From assembly GCA_040387755.1 (NCBI GenBank), contig JAZKDB010000002.1, forward strand, positions 1,550,001 through 1,614,000: DNA of 64,000 nt, given 5' to 3'. Positions 35,273-43,970 of this stretch are shown here, piece by piece; position 1 is the stretch's first letter; the number at the start of each line of letters is the position of its first letter. A program made the position numbers and the translations under genes. Below the pieces are notes generated by a model, which searched no databases, had not been told where the DNA came from, and worked only from the letters and a program-made list of their open reading frames with translations. The DNA comes from Rurimicrobium sp040387755 (lineage in GTDB: Bacteria > Bacteroidota > Bacteroidia > Chitinophagales > Chitinophagaceae).

Positions 35273-35911
35273 ATGATTAAAGGAATCAAACACATCATTT
35301 TTGATTTGGGTAAAGTGATACTCAATATCGACCCTAGCCTTAGCTACAAAGCCTTCGAAAAACTAGAAATTCCTCACTTCGAAACTGTTTATCAAAATCT
35401 GATTGAACAAAATATTTTCGAAGATTTAGAAAGCAATCTAATTTCCGGGCAACAATTTGTAGATGCGTTTAAATCAGCTTCCGGAATCCCTTTGGAAGAC
35501 AAACAGATAATTGACGCCTGGAATGCCCTGTTGTTAGACTTTCCACTACGCAGGCTTCAAATACTGCAACAATTGCAACTTCATTACGATCTGGTATTAT
35601 TGAGCAATACCAACGAAATCCATGAAACTCGATTCAATAAAATGCTCCATAGCGCACACGGAATTCCTAACATTGGTGTCTTTTTTGACAAGGTATACTA
35701 CTCACATCGTATAGGAATGCGAAAACCAAATCCTGCAATTTTTGAGCGTGTACTGTCTGAATGCTCTTTTAAACCGGAGCACACCTTATTTATCGACGAC
35801 ATAGAAGAAAACACAGTATCTGCAGCTCAATTAGGCATCCAAACTATATGGCTAAAAGAAGGAATGACTATTGAGAAAGATATTTTTCTGTCAATTGAAA
35901 AACAAGATTAA
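35273..35911 (+). CDS. HAD family phosphatase (YihX-like)
   Basis: The 212-residue cytoplasmic protein has the HAD motif I region FDLGKVILNID, in which the first Asp is kept but the usual DxD second Asp is replaced (DLG, as in YihX-type proteins). Motif II is LLSNTNEIH, motif III lies near RKPNPAIFE, and motif IV is LFIDDIEEN. Substrates of this group include sugar phosphates such as glucose-1-phosphate. A -7 box TATTTTTG (35261-35268) ends only 4 bp before the ATG. It lies 18 bp before galE. Confidence 0.9.
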   Translation: MIKGIKHIIFDLGKVILNIDPSLSYKAFEKLEIPHFETVYQNLIEQNIFEDLESNLISGQQFVDAFKSASGIPLEDKQIIDAWNALLLDFPLRRLQILQQLQLHYDLVLLSNTNEIHETRFNKMLHSAHGIPNIGVFFDKVYYSHRIGMRKPNPAIFERVLSECSFKPEHTLFIDDIEENTVSAAQLGIQTIWLKEGMTIEKDIFLSIEKQD

Positions 35912-35915
35912 ATCC

Positions 35916-35923
35916 TAAATTTG
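35916..35923 (+). promoter_or_regulatory. -7 promoter box directly before galE
   Basis: TAAATTTG fits TAnnTTTG and ends 6 bp before the galE ATG at 35930, so a transcript from it would have almost no leader. Confidence 0.45.
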
Positions 35924-35929
35924 CAAGCT

Positions 35930-36973
35930 ATGATTCCTGGAAAAATATTAGTGACTGGCGGTTGCGGCTATATAGGCGGCCACACCATTGTTGATTTAGT
36001 AAATAATGGTTTTGAGATTATTTCTGTAGATGACTTATCACGAGGTTCACTAAGGATGCTCGGTGGCATTGAAGAAATTCTTGAGAGACCAATAAAAAAC
36101 TACAAAGTTGACCTTACTAATCTAGATGACACGCAGGCTATCTTTATTGAAAATCCGGATATTATTGGCATCATTCATTTTGCTGCTTTTAAATCGGTGA
36201 ATGAATCCGTACAACAGCCTCTGATGTATTACCGTAATAATCTTAATTCTCTGGTCAATATTTTGCAGTGTGCAAAAGATTATCAAGTACCTAATATTGT
36301 TTTTTCCTCTTCATGCTCTGTTTATGGAAATGCCAGTAAATTACCGGTAGACGAATTGACACCGTTGGCTGTTGCAGAATCACCTTATGCTTTTACCAAA
36401 CAAATCGGTGAGGTAATTTGTCAGGATTTTGTAAAGCAAAATCTGGGGATTAATATTAGTCTGCTTCGATACTTCAATCCTGTTGGGGCCCACCCATCTG
36501 TAATTATTGGTGAGTTGCAGGAAAAACCTGAAAATCTGGTTCCGGTCATTACCCAGACTGCTATTGGCAAACGTACAGAGATGACGGTATTTGGCAATGA
36601 TTATGCCACAAGAGATGGTTCCTGTATCCGTGATTATATCCATGTTATGGATATTGCCAATGCTCATACCAAATCACTACAATACCTGCTTGCTGGCAGA
36701 AACAAGCAGGCTTGTGAAGTATTCAATCTGGGTTCAGGAAATGGTGTTACTGTGTTAGAACTTATCCATGCCTTTGAGGAGGTCTCCAGAAGAAGGCTAA
36801 ACTATACCATTGGGCCTCGCCGCGCGGGCGATGTCATTGCGGTATATGCCGACAACTCTAAAGCCTGTCATCTATTGGGCTGGAAAATTCAGTTTGACTT
36901 AAATCAAATGATGGACACTGCCTGGCGCTGGGAACAGAAGCTTCAGGTTGACGAACAGATGCACCTCAATTAA
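35930..36973 (+). CDS. galE: UDP-glucose 4-epimerase
   Basis: I use the ATG at 35930 (MIPGKILVTGGCGYIGG); an in-frame TTG lies three codons upstream. The 347-residue short-chain dehydrogenase-type epimerase has the NAD-binding GGCGYIGG, the catalytic Ser in SSCSVYG, and Tyr/Lys in YAFTKQ. It also shows the substrate-binding RYFNPVGAHPS and RDGSCIRDYIHVMD. It interconverts UDP-glucose and UDP-galactose in the cytoplasm for polysaccharide synthesis. A strong terminator follows. Confidence 0.97.
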   Translation: MIPGKILVTGGCGYIGGHTIVDLVNNGFEIISVDDLSRGSLRMLGGIEEILERPIKNYKVDLTNLDDTQAIFIENPDIIGIIHFAAFKSVNESVQQPLMYYRNNLNSLVNILQCAKDYQVPNIVFSSSCSVYGNASKLPVDELTPLAVAESPYAFTKQIGEVICQDFVKQNLGINISLLRYFNPVGAHPSVIIGELQEKPENLVPVITQTAIGKRTEMTVFGNDYATRDGSCIRDYIHVMDIANAHTKSLQYLLAGRNKQACEVFNLGSGNGVTVLELIHAFEEVSRRRLNYTIGPRRAGDVIAVYADNSKACHLLGWKIQFDLNQMMDTAWRWEQKLQVDEQMHLN

Positions 36974-37000
36974 ACTAAAAATACCTAATTCTAAAAATAG

Positions 37001-37039
37001 AAAAAGCCACAAATTGCAAATTCAATTTGTGGCTTTTTT
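37001..37039 (+). terminator. Rho-independent terminator after galE
   Basis: Arms AAAAAGCCACAAATTG and CAATTTGTGGCTTTTT, loop CAAATT, ending in a T run. Confidence 0.92.
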
Positions 37040-37053
37040 GTTGTGGGCATAAA

Positions 37054-37087
37054 AAAAAGAGATTGTGGGTTAGAACAATCTCTTTTT
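37054..37087 (-). terminator. Rho-independent terminator after the AAPAK-repeat gene
   Basis: Arms AAAAAGAGATTGT and ACAATCTCTTTTT surround an 8-nt loop and are followed on the minus strand by further T residues (complement of 37051-37053). It lies 20 bp after the stop at 37108. Confidence 0.85.
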
Positions 37088-37107
37088 GATAAAATGCTAA
37101 AATAAAA

Positions 37108-37422
37108 TTACTTCTTTTTAGCAGGCGCTGCTTTTTTTGCTGGTGCAGCTTTCTTAGCAGGCGCTGCTTTTTTAGCAGGTGCTGCTTTTTTTGCAGGTGC
37201 TGCTTTCTTAGCAGGTGCTGCTTTTTTTGCAGGTGCTGCTTTCTTAGCAGGTGCTGCTTTCTTAGCAGGTGCCGCTTTCTTAGCAGGTGCTGCTTTTTTT
37301 GCAGGTGCCGCTTTCTTAGCAGGTGCTGCTTTTTTTGCTGGAGCTGCTGCTTTTTTCGCAGGAGCTGTTTTTTTTGCAGGTGCTGCTTTCTTAGCAGGTG
37401 CTGCTTTTTTTGCTGTTGCCAT
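37108..37422 (-). CDS. AAPAK-repeat histone H1-like protein
   Basis: The 104-residue protein is almost wholly made of the pentapeptide AAPAK (about 19 copies) after MATAKK, with a single Thr (KKTAPAKK) and one AAAPAKK as variants, and ends KKK. Such lysine- and alanine-rich tails bind DNA or RNA in bacterial Hc1/AlgP-type proteins. The gene is a near-perfect 15-bp tandem repeat at DNA level, so copy number probably varies between strains. It has its own terminator and lies downstream of rpmA on the same strand (61 bp). Confidence 0.85.
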   Translation of the reverse strand: MATAKKAAPAKKAAPAKKTAPAKKAAAPAKKAAPAKKAAPAKKAAPAKKAAPAKKAAPAKKAAPAKKAAPAKKAAPAKKAAPAKKAAPAKKAAPAKKAAPAKKK

Positions 37423-37483
37423 AACCGTTGGAATTTAATTTGGGGTTAGTAAAAACTCTTTATGGCAAAACAACTGAGGTAAG

Positions 37484-37753
37484 TTACGCCTCGGCTGTTG
37501 CTGAGATTTCTTTTACAGAAATCATTGTTTTATTTCTTGTTTTGCGAAACTCTACGATACCGTCAGTAAGTGCAAAGATGGTAAAATCTTTACCCAAACC
37601 AACATTCGTACCAGGATGATAAACAGTACCGCGCTGACGAACGATGATGTTACCTGAGATAGCTGGCTGACCACCAAATATCTTTACTCCTAAGCGTTTA
37701 CTCTCCGAGTCTCTGTTATTCTTTACACTACCTTCACCTTTCTTATGTGCCAT
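37484..37753 (-). CDS. rpmA: 50S ribosomal protein L27
   Basis: The 89-residue protein shows MAHKKGEGSVKNNRDSESKR and RQRGTVYHPGTNVGLGKD, the classical L27 sequence. It sits near the peptidyl transferase centre. The start MAHKKG lacks the cleaved N-terminal extension found in Firmicutes. It lies 54 bp after rplU, as in most bacteria. Confidence 0.98.
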   Translation of the reverse strand: MAHKKGEGSVKNNRDSESKRLGVKIFGGQPAISGNIIVRQRGTVYHPGTNVGLGKDFTIFALTDGIVEFRKTRNKTMISVKEISATAEA

Positions 37754-37807
37754 TTTTTTTTATTCTTTTACTGTATTAAAAACAAATATAACAATTAGAT
37801 TTAAAAA

Positions 37808-38110
37808 TTATGCAATTGCACTAATTTTTATTTTTGTCAACGACTGACGATGACCGTTAGATTTTTGGTAACCTTTACGACGTTTCTTTTTAAACACGAT
37901 TACTTTGTCACCTTTAAGGTGTTCAACAATCTCTGCTTTTACTGATGCCGAAACTGCTTTGCCGAAAGAAAAATTTCCGCTGTCGCCTACCATCAACACT
38001 TCATTAAATTCAATGGCATCACCTACCTGGCCCGCCAATCTGTGTACAAACAATTGATCGTCTTTCTTAACTTTAAATTGCTGTCCAGCTATAGTTACTA
38101 TTGCAAACAT
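37808..38110 (-). CDS. rplU: 50S ribosomal protein L21
   Basis: I use the ATG at 38110 (MFAIVTIAGQQFKV); the 8-residue longer frame from 38134 lies inside the promoter. The 100-residue protein has the L21 signature KKRRKGYQKSNGHRQSLTKIKI near its C-terminus, split here as KKRRKGYQK and GHRQSLTKIKI. It binds 23S rRNA and forms an operon with rpmA. Confidence 0.97.
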   Translation of the reverse strand: MFAIVTIAGQQFKVKKDDQLFVHRLAGQVGDAIEFNEVLMVGDSGNFSFGKAVSASVKAEIVEHLKGDKVIVFKKKRRKGYQKSNGHRQSLTKIKISAIA

Positions 38111-38131
38111 GATACTCCAAGATATTTTGCG

Positions 38132-38162
38132 CAAAAGTAATAAGTTTTTTTCTTTTTTTCAA
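38132..38162 (-). promoter_or_regulatory. Bacteroidota promoter of the rplU-rpmA operon
   Basis: On the minus strand TTG (complement of 38160-38162), 20 bp, then TACTTTTG (complement of 38132-38139). This is a full match to the consensus and supports the rplU start at 38110. Confidence 0.78.
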
Positions 38163-38199
38163 AAAAGATTTTTTATTACTTCCACAAAGGTTAAAAAAA

Positions 38200-40146
38200 T
38201 TATTTATTCATTGTCGCTAAAAACTCTTCATTCGACTTAGTACCACGCATTTGCTGCAGTAAAAAGTTCATTGCCTCATCCGCATTCATATCTGCAAGAT
38301 GCTTACGCAAAATCCATACTTTACCATGTACGTCTTTGTCAAATAATAAATCATCCCTACGGGTAGAAGAAGCAACCAAATCAATTGCAGGATAAATCCG
38401 GCGGTTAGCCAATTTTCTATCCAACTGTAATTCCATATTACCGGTTCCTTTAAACTCCTCAAAAATAACCTCATCCATTTTTGATCCGGTATCAATTAAA
38501 GCCGTTGCCAAAATGGTCAATGAACCGCCATTCTCGATTTTACGTGCAGCACCAAAAAACTGCTTCGGCTTTTGCATTGCATTGGCTTCCACACCACCAC
38601 TTAATACCTTGCCACTGGATGGTGCCACCGTATTATGTGCTCTGGCCAATCTGGTAATAGAATCTAATAATATAACTACATCATGACCTACTTCTACCAG
38701 GCGTTTTGCTTTCTGTAAGGCTATTGCCGCTACTTTAACGTGTTTATCCGCAGGCTCGTCAAATGTAGAAGCAATTACTTCTGCACGCACACTGCGCTGC
38801 ATATCGGTAACCTCTTCCGGGCGTTCGTCAATTAACACCACCATCAAATAACATTCCGGATGATTGGCTGCTATTGAGTTGGCAATTTCCTTTAAGAGCA
38901 TGGTTTTACCGGTCTTTGGCTGTGCCACAATTAATCCACGCTGACCTTTACCAATTGGGGTAAACAAATCAACGATACGGGTACTCATGCTACTTGTACC
39001 ATTACCTACAGACAAGTTGAGTTTTTCAAAAGGAAATAAAGGTGTCAGATAATCAAATGGCACTCTATCGCGAATCTCATCTGGCAGACGACCATTAATG
39101 GTGTCCACTTTTACCAATGCAAAGTACTTTTCACCTTCTTTTGGCGCACGCACTGTACCTTTTACAGTATCTCCGGTTTTCAGACCAAAAAGTTTCACCT
39201 GTGAAGGCGATACGTATATGTCGTCCGGAGAGTTAAGATAATTATAATCACTGCTGCGCAAGAATCCATAACCATCTGGCATCATTTCCAATACCCCTTC
39301 ACTTTGAATTACTCCATCAAACTCTACATTATAATTACCGTATTGTTGCTCACGGGGTTTTCTGTTATTTTGTTGATTATGCTGAGGCTTGTCGTTTGTA
39401 ATGGATTCCTGAGGTGGTTGAATGTCGCTGGTAGATTCTGTAGGCATAATAATACCTGAATCTTCACCAGTCGGCTCTTCTGTTTTGACAACTTGTATTT
39501 CATCTGTCTTTTTTACAGCACTTTGTTGTGGATTAGGATTATTCTGTGGGCGTGGAGTTTTGTTTTTCCGCTGCTCAAATTGCTCCATCCTTTCACTTCT
39601 TGGCCTTTGACCATAAGGAATTACTGGAGTAGCTTCAGGCTTTTTCACTTCTTCTTTTGAAGTATTGCCTTCCGGAGCTGTTTCCTCTTTAATAATAGCC
39701 GCTGGCGTTGTTTCTTTTGTTTCGGGATTTGATGCTGCAATTGGCTTTGGTTCTGCTATTACCTCTTGCTTTACCTCAGCTTCTGCACTTTTTACTTTAC
39801 GACCGCGCTTGGCCGGTACCACCACTTCTGCATTTACCTCAGGCTCATTTGCAGCAACTATATTTTCTTTAATAGCAGGAGTAGGTTTTACCTCAATCGG
39901 GGTTTCTGCATGAACAGATAAATTTACCTCTTCAGATTTATCAACTTTTGGTTTTCTTACTCTTCGTTTTTTTTCGCCATCCTCGACAATATTCGATTCT
40001 GTAATATTCTGGTTTTCGTGTTCCAATATTGTTTTAATTAAAGTTTGTTTGTCAGATACCGCAGCAACTGGAATTTTACGGCTACGCATTAAATCAAGTA
40101 GCTCAGGTACGAGCATATCTTTTAGTTGGGCAATGTCGAAAGGCAT
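38200..40146 (-). CDS. rho: Transcription termination factor Rho with long N-terminal insert
   Basis: The 648-residue protein has the Rho N-terminal helical domain (1-45, FDIAQLKDMLVPELLDLMR) and then about 230 residues of low-complexity Pro/Glu/Lys/Gln/Asn sequence. The cold-shock RNA-binding domain follows (about 280-350, GVLEMMPDGYGFLRS), then the ATPase with Walker A AQPKTGKTML, Walker B VVILLDSITRL and the Q/R loops (GGVEANAMQKPKQFFGAAR). E. coli Rho has 419 residues, so the insert explains the extra length. Such inserts occur in several Bacteroidota. The gene lies upstream of rplU on the same strand in genome coordinates but is read after it. Confidence 0.97.
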   Translation of the reverse strand: MPFDIAQLKDMLVPELLDLMRSRKIPVAAVSDKQTLIKTILEHENQNITESNIVEDGEKKRRVRKPKVDKSEEVNLSVHAETPIEVKPTPAIKENIVAANEPEVNAEVVVPAKRGRKVKSAEAEVKQEVIAEPKPIAASNPETKETTPAAIIKEETAPEGNTSKEEVKKPEATPVIPYGQRPRSERMEQFEQRKNKTPRPQNNPNPQQSAVKKTDEIQVVKTEEPTGEDSGIIMPTESTSDIQPPQESITNDKPQHNQQNNRKPREQQYGNYNVEFDGVIQSEGVLEMMPDGYGFLRSSDYNYLNSPDDIYVSPSQVKLFGLKTGDTVKGTVRAPKEGEKYFALVKVDTINGRLPDEIRDRVPFDYLTPLFPFEKLNLSVGNGTSSMSTRIVDLFTPIGKGQRGLIVAQPKTGKTMLLKEIANSIAANHPECYLMVVLIDERPEEVTDMQRSVRAEVIASTFDEPADKHVKVAAIALQKAKRLVEVGHDVVILLDSITRLARAHNTVAPSSGKVLSGGVEANAMQKPKQFFGAARKIENGGSLTILATALIDTGSKMDEVIFEEFKGTGNMELQLDRKLANRRIYPAIDLVASSTRRDDLLFDKDVHGKVWILRKHLADMNADEAMNFLLQQMRGTKSNEEFLATMNK

Positions 40147-40400
40147 GTAATATCTATAAAAGGAGAGAATTTTTGTGGAAATATCTACATCCTGTAATCA
40201 AAGGAAGTAGCAGTAATTTTAATTAAGGGAAATTTGTTTGAGCGTCAAACGCCGGGGTTTCAATTTCGAAAAAAGAAAGAGAGTTATCTGTTTTTCGTAA
40301 TGCAAGGATACAACGGTTTTTTTAAAAACAAAAATAAATTAAAAATTAGGGTATAAACTAATTTGAACTTTACTTATGCCTAAATCATTATTTTTGCGTT

Positions 40401-40931
40401 ATGATAATTGAAGATGTAAGAGTACTGTTACCCTCAGATTTTTCAGAGCAATCAAGGGTTTGGATATACCAAAGCAACAGAGCATTTATAGAAAAAGAGC
40501 AACAGGAGATAAATGAACAACTCGAACAGTTTTACTCACAATGGACAGCACATGGGGCTCCGGTAAAGGGTTGGGCAAAAGTGCTTTTTGGTCAGTTTAT
40601 AGTGATTATGGCAGATGAAAGTTCGGTTTCTGTAAGCGGATGCAGTACCGATTCTTCTGTAAAAGTGATTAAAAGTATAGAACGTCAGTACTCGGTAAAT
40701 ATGTTTGATCGGTTAAGTATTACTTTTTTGAGAAAAGGCAAAGCAGAAATGCTACCGCTCAATCAGGTGCAATACGCAATAGACAAAGGTTTTATTGATG
40801 GCGATACCTATTTATTTAATAATGTCGTTTATACAAAAAGTGAGCTACAGGAACGTTGGTTAGTACCACTTCGTAAAAGTTGGCTTGCCGAAAGAGTGAA
40901 TTTGCCCGAGCAAAATAGCTCTTTAAACTAA
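40401..40931 (+). CDS. Conserved hypothetical protein of Bacteroidota
   Basis: The 176-residue soluble protein has IYQSNRAF, QWTAHGAPVKGWAKVLFGQF and SVSGCSTDSSVKVIKSIE. I recall relatives in databases under the name ABC transporter ATPase, but no Walker motif is present here, so that name is not supported. A -7 box TATTTTTG at 40389-40396 ends 4 bp before the ATG. It may be transcribed alone. Function unknown. Confidence 0.85.
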   Translation: MIIEDVRVLLPSDFSEQSRVWIYQSNRAFIEKEQQEINEQLEQFYSQWTAHGAPVKGWAKVLFGQFIVIMADESSVSVSGCSTDSSVKVIKSIERQYSVNMFDRLSITFLRKGKAEMLPLNQVQYAIDKGFIDGDTYLFNNVVYTKSELQERWLVPLRKSWLAERVNLPEQNSSLN

Positions 40932-41013
40932 AAATATGCTGCTTCCTTTTCCTGAACTATTGTTTCTTCGGAATTAATTTCATTATCTTAGCCATCGAAA
41001 ATTATACTTTAAA

Positions 41014-41436
41014 ATGCAATATCGTTCTCTATTCTTTGCCTCATTAGTAGCACTTCTTGTTGTTGTAGGCGTTTCTTCCTGCCGTAAAACCATTGAGGTG
41101 GGCAATAAACCCAGCCTTGAATTTACCTCTGGGCCGGAGTATTATCTTACTACAGACTCAACTCTTGTGCAGGATAAAAGGTATACAATCAGCATTAAAG
41201 CTGATCGTGCCGAAGACCTTTCTCCCAATAGATATTTTGAAGTGGTTCGTACCTATTCCGGCACTCCTGATAGTACCGTTTTCGAAAAATTTCTGGAAGG
41301 TTCAGAAGAAGTGAGTTATGCATACACCCATACTTTCACTACACTTAAAAAACCTGGCACCGAGCGCTTTACCTTTACCGTTAAAAACTCACACGGTATT
41401 GTAAACCAGAAGATATTAATATTTACTGTTAAATAA
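41014..41436 (+). CDS. Small lipoprotein of unknown function
   Basis: The 140-residue lipoprotein has a signal peptide with lipobox VSSC (Cys23). The mature part looks like a single Ig-like beta sandwich (YTISIKADRAED, FTFTVKNSHG, ending ILIFTVK). A long hairpin terminator follows. No partner is evident. Confidence 0.78.
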   Translation: MQYRSLFFASLVALLVVVGVSSCRKTIEVGNKPSLEFTSGPEYYLTTDSTLVQDKRYTISIKADRAEDLSPNRYFEVVRTYSGTPDSTVFEKFLEGSEEVSYAYTHTFTTLKKPGTERFTFTVKNSHGIVNQKILIFTVK

Positions 41437-41473
41437 TATTCTTTCTTTTTTAAGAAAATATTTTGAGCCTATA

Positions 41474-41513
41474 AAAATACCTTTGTGCATCATTGATGTG
41501 CAGAGGTATTTTT
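41474..41513 (+). terminator. Terminator after the small lipoprotein gene
   Basis: Arms AAAATACCT and AGGTATTTT extend inward through GT pairs (GCATCA with TGATGT) and are followed by further T residues. Confidence 0.75.
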
Positions 41514-41560
41514 TCAATACTACTTCATCATCTTACTTTAAAGACCTTTTTTCTAAATAA

Positions 41561-42334
41561 ATGAATTCAATAGTTTCAAAAAGCTTTACTGTTTTACTCT
41601 TTTGTATCACATTCTTTTCCAGCTTTGCTTACGCTCAAACTGATGCTACAAATCTTCGTAACAGCCAATTGTCTTTTTCGCGAGTAGCGCAGGCTTATGC
41701 AAAATATAATGACACTTTGCGCAAGTTATTTGCCTCACGCGCACTCAGTTACCCACCCAAAGATGTTTATATCCGCACCTTTAAATCTCAAAACGAGATG
41801 GAACTTTGGGCACGAGAAAATCCTAACGATCCTTACAAGCTATTAAAACTTTATCGTGTTTGCGCACTATCGGGTATTCTGGGTCCGAAACGTTGCGAAG
41901 GTGACCGACAAGTACCGGAAGGCTCTTATTTTATAGAAGACTTTAACCCTCAGAGTGATTTCTTCCTGTCCATGCTTATTAATTATCCCAATTATTCAGA
42001 CATCATTTTGGGTGATAAAAAGAAGCCCGGGGGTGACATTTACATACATGGTGGCTGTGTAACTGTTGGTTGTATGCCGATGACAGACGAAGTTATTCAG
42101 GAATTATATGTAGTTTGCCTAAATGCCAAACTGAATGGTCAAAATTACATCCCAATAACTATCTATCCTACCCGGTTTAACAAAAAAGGACTGGACTATC
42201 TTGGAAGAGCCTATGCAACAGAAGAGGCCAAACAAAAGTTTTGGATTAACCTCAAAGCGGGATACGATTATTTTGAAATGAACAAGAAAATAATGCCTGT
42301 TATGTACACACCAGATGGTAAGTATGTATTCTAA
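41561..42334 (+). CDS. L,D-transpeptidase family protein (YafK-like)
   Basis: The 257-residue exported protein has a signal peptide (1-24, LLFCITFFSSFAYAQ) and an YkuD-type domain. The active-site pattern is IHGGCVTVGCMPMTD, with His and the nucleophilic second Cys, and RQVPEGSYFIEDFNP lies ahead of it. Such enzymes form or break 3-3 cross-links or attach proteins to peptidoglycan. YafK relatives can also cleave the protein link. It precedes trxB by 48 bp on the same strand. Confidence 0.93.
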   Translation: MNSIVSKSFTVLLFCITFFSSFAYAQTDATNLRNSQLSFSRVAQAYAKYNDTLRKLFASRALSYPPKDVYIRTFKSQNEMELWARENPNDPYKLLKLYRVCALSGILGPKRCEGDRQVPEGSYFIEDFNPQSDFFLSMLINYPNYSDIILGDKKKPGGDIYIHGGCVTVGCMPMTDEVIQELYVVCLNAKLNGQNYIPITIYPTRFNKKGLDYLGRAYATEEAKQKFWINLKAGYDYFEMNKKIMPVMYTPDGKYVF

Positions 42335-42382
42335 ACAGAAGCTTTCAGGACTACAAATTATAATACTTTTATTCATACAATA

Positions 42383-43333
42383 ATGGAAATCACAGAAAAA
42401 ATTCATTGCCTCATCATAGGCTCAGGACCTGCAGGCTACACAGCGGCTATTTATGCATCACGTGCCGGACTAAAACCGGTAATGTATCAGGGATTACAGC
42501 CAGGTGGGCAATTGACCATAACAACAGATGTAGAGAATTATCCTGGTTATCCTGAAGGCGTAATGGGACCTCAGATGATGAAAGATTTTGAAGCACAGGC
42601 CAAAAGGATGGGCGCTGACATTCGTTGGGGAATGGCTTCGAAAGTAGATTTCAGCAGTCGACCTTTCAAAGTAGAGATTGATGAAGAGAAATGGATTGAG
42701 GCAGATTCAGTAATTATTGCCACAGGAGCTTCAGCTAAATGGCTGGGTCTTGAAAGCGAACAACGACTGAATGGATATGGCGTTTCAGCTTGCGCGGTTT
42801 GCGATGGTTTTTTCTTCAAAGACAAAGAAGTGGCTATTGTAGGTGCGGGTGATACTGCGGCCGAAGAAGCACTTTATCTGTCGAAATTGTGTACCAAAGT
42901 GCATATGTTGGTGCGCAGAGACGAAATGCGTGCCAGTAAAGTAATGCAGCAACGAGTGTTGAGTACGCCAAACATCCAGATATACTGGAACAGCGAAACA
43001 GCTGAAGTACTGGGAGAGAAAAAGGTTACCGGACTTCGCATCCGTGACACAAAAACAGGTGCAACACAAGACATTGAACTCAGTGCCTTTTTTGTTGCGA
43101 TAGGGCACACGCCCAATTCTGATATTTTCAAAGGATTCATTGATATGGATGAAGAAGGCTATATCAATACCATTCCGGGCACCTCAAAAACCAATATTGA
43201 GGGCGTATTCGCTTGTGGAGATGTGCAGGACAAAATGTATCGTCAGGCGGTAACAGCAGCTGGTAGCGGCTGTGCTGCAGCCCTGGATGCAGAAAGATAC
43301 TTAGGTGCTTTGGCCTTCAATGAATCTCACTAA
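42383..43333 (+). CDS. trxB: Thioredoxin reductase
   Basis: The 316-residue flavoprotein has the FAD-binding GSGPAGYTAAIYASRA, the redox pair CAVC in SACAVCDGFFF (about 135-138), the NADPH-binding VGAGDTAAEEALYLS, and the second FAD motif GVFACGDVQDKMYRQAVTAA. It transfers electrons from NADPH to thioredoxin in the cytoplasm. The DUF3109 gene starts directly at its stop (TAAATG). Confidence 0.98.
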   Translation: MEITEKIHCLIIGSGPAGYTAAIYASRAGLKPVMYQGLQPGGQLTITTDVENYPGYPEGVMGPQMMKDFEAQAKRMGADIRWGMASKVDFSSRPFKVEIDEEKWIEADSVIIATGASAKWLGLESEQRLNGYGVSACAVCDGFFFKDKEVAIVGAGDTAAEEALYLSKLCTKVHMLVRRDEMRASKVMQQRVLSTPNIQIYWNSETAEVLGEKKVTGLRIRDTKTGATQDIELSAFFVAIGHTPNSDIFKGFIDMDEEGYINTIPGTSKTNIEGVFACGDVQDKMYRQAVTAAGSGCAAALDAERYLGALAFNESH

Positions 43334-43909
43334 ATGATAGCTATAGATAACGTTTTACTGAGTGACGATGTAATAGATGCTCAATTTGTATGCGATCTGG
43401 AGCGCTGCAAAGGCGGCTGTTGTGTAGATGGCGACTGTGGTGCACCCTTAACGGATGAAGAAGCAAAATTAATCGCTGAAATTCTGCCCATAGTAAAACC
43501 TTATCTGCCTGAAGAGTATATTGCAGAAATAGAAAAACAAGGCACTCATGTAATAGATGATGAACATGGATTGGTAACGCCCACCATTGATGGAGGAATA
43601 TGTGTTTATGCATTTACCGACAATCTGGGCGTAGTAAAATGTGGTATTGAAGCAGCTTACAGAGATGGTAAAATTGATTTTAAAAAGCCCATTTCCTGCC
43701 ATCTGTTTCCCATCAGGATTGACACTTCGTCAGAGTATGAATTAGTGAATTACGAACCTCGTAAAACACTTTGCAGGCCTGCCTGTAAACTTGGAAAAAA
43801 ATTGCAGATTCCGGTCTATCAGTTTCTTAAGGAACCACTTATTCGGAAATACGGGGAGCAATTCTACGAAGCATTGGATGCTGTAGCGAAGCATAAAAAA
43901 GAAGACTAA
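43334..43909 (+). CDS. DUF3109 family cysteine-rich protein
   Basis: The 191-residue protein has FVCDLERCKGGCCVDGDCGAP near the start, then GGICVYA, VKCGIE, PISCHLFPIRI and LCRPACKLGKK. The ten or so conserved Cys suggest an iron-sulfur or zinc centre, as in related YkgJ-type proteins. It is adjacent to trxB with no gap, so co-expression with the thioredoxin system is likely. Function unproven. Confidence 0.92.
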   Translation: MIAIDNVLLSDDVIDAQFVCDLERCKGGCCVDGDCGAPLTDEEAKLIAEILPIVKPYLPEEYIAEIEKQGTHVIDDEHGLVTPTIDGGICVYAFTDNLGVVKCGIEAAYRDGKIDFKKPISCHLFPIRIDTSSEYELVNYEPRKTLCRPACKLGKKLQIPVYQFLKEPLIRKYGEQFYEALDAVAKHKKED

Positions 43910-43949
43910 AAAAGCAAAGCCACGAAAAATTTCGTGGCTTTGCTTTTTT
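43909..43949. terminator. Bidirectional terminator between convergent genes
   Basis: Arms AAAAAGCAAAGCCACGAAA and TTTCGTGGCTTTGCTTTTT around a 2-3 nt loop serve both trxB-DUF3109 and the minus-strand gene ending at 43971. Confidence 0.92.
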
Positions 43950-43970
43950 AAATAAACCGACTTCCAAAAA

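Noticed and set aside
40401..40931. An ABC transporter ATPase, a name I recall for relatives
   Set aside because: No Walker A, signature or Walker B motif is present in the 176 residues.
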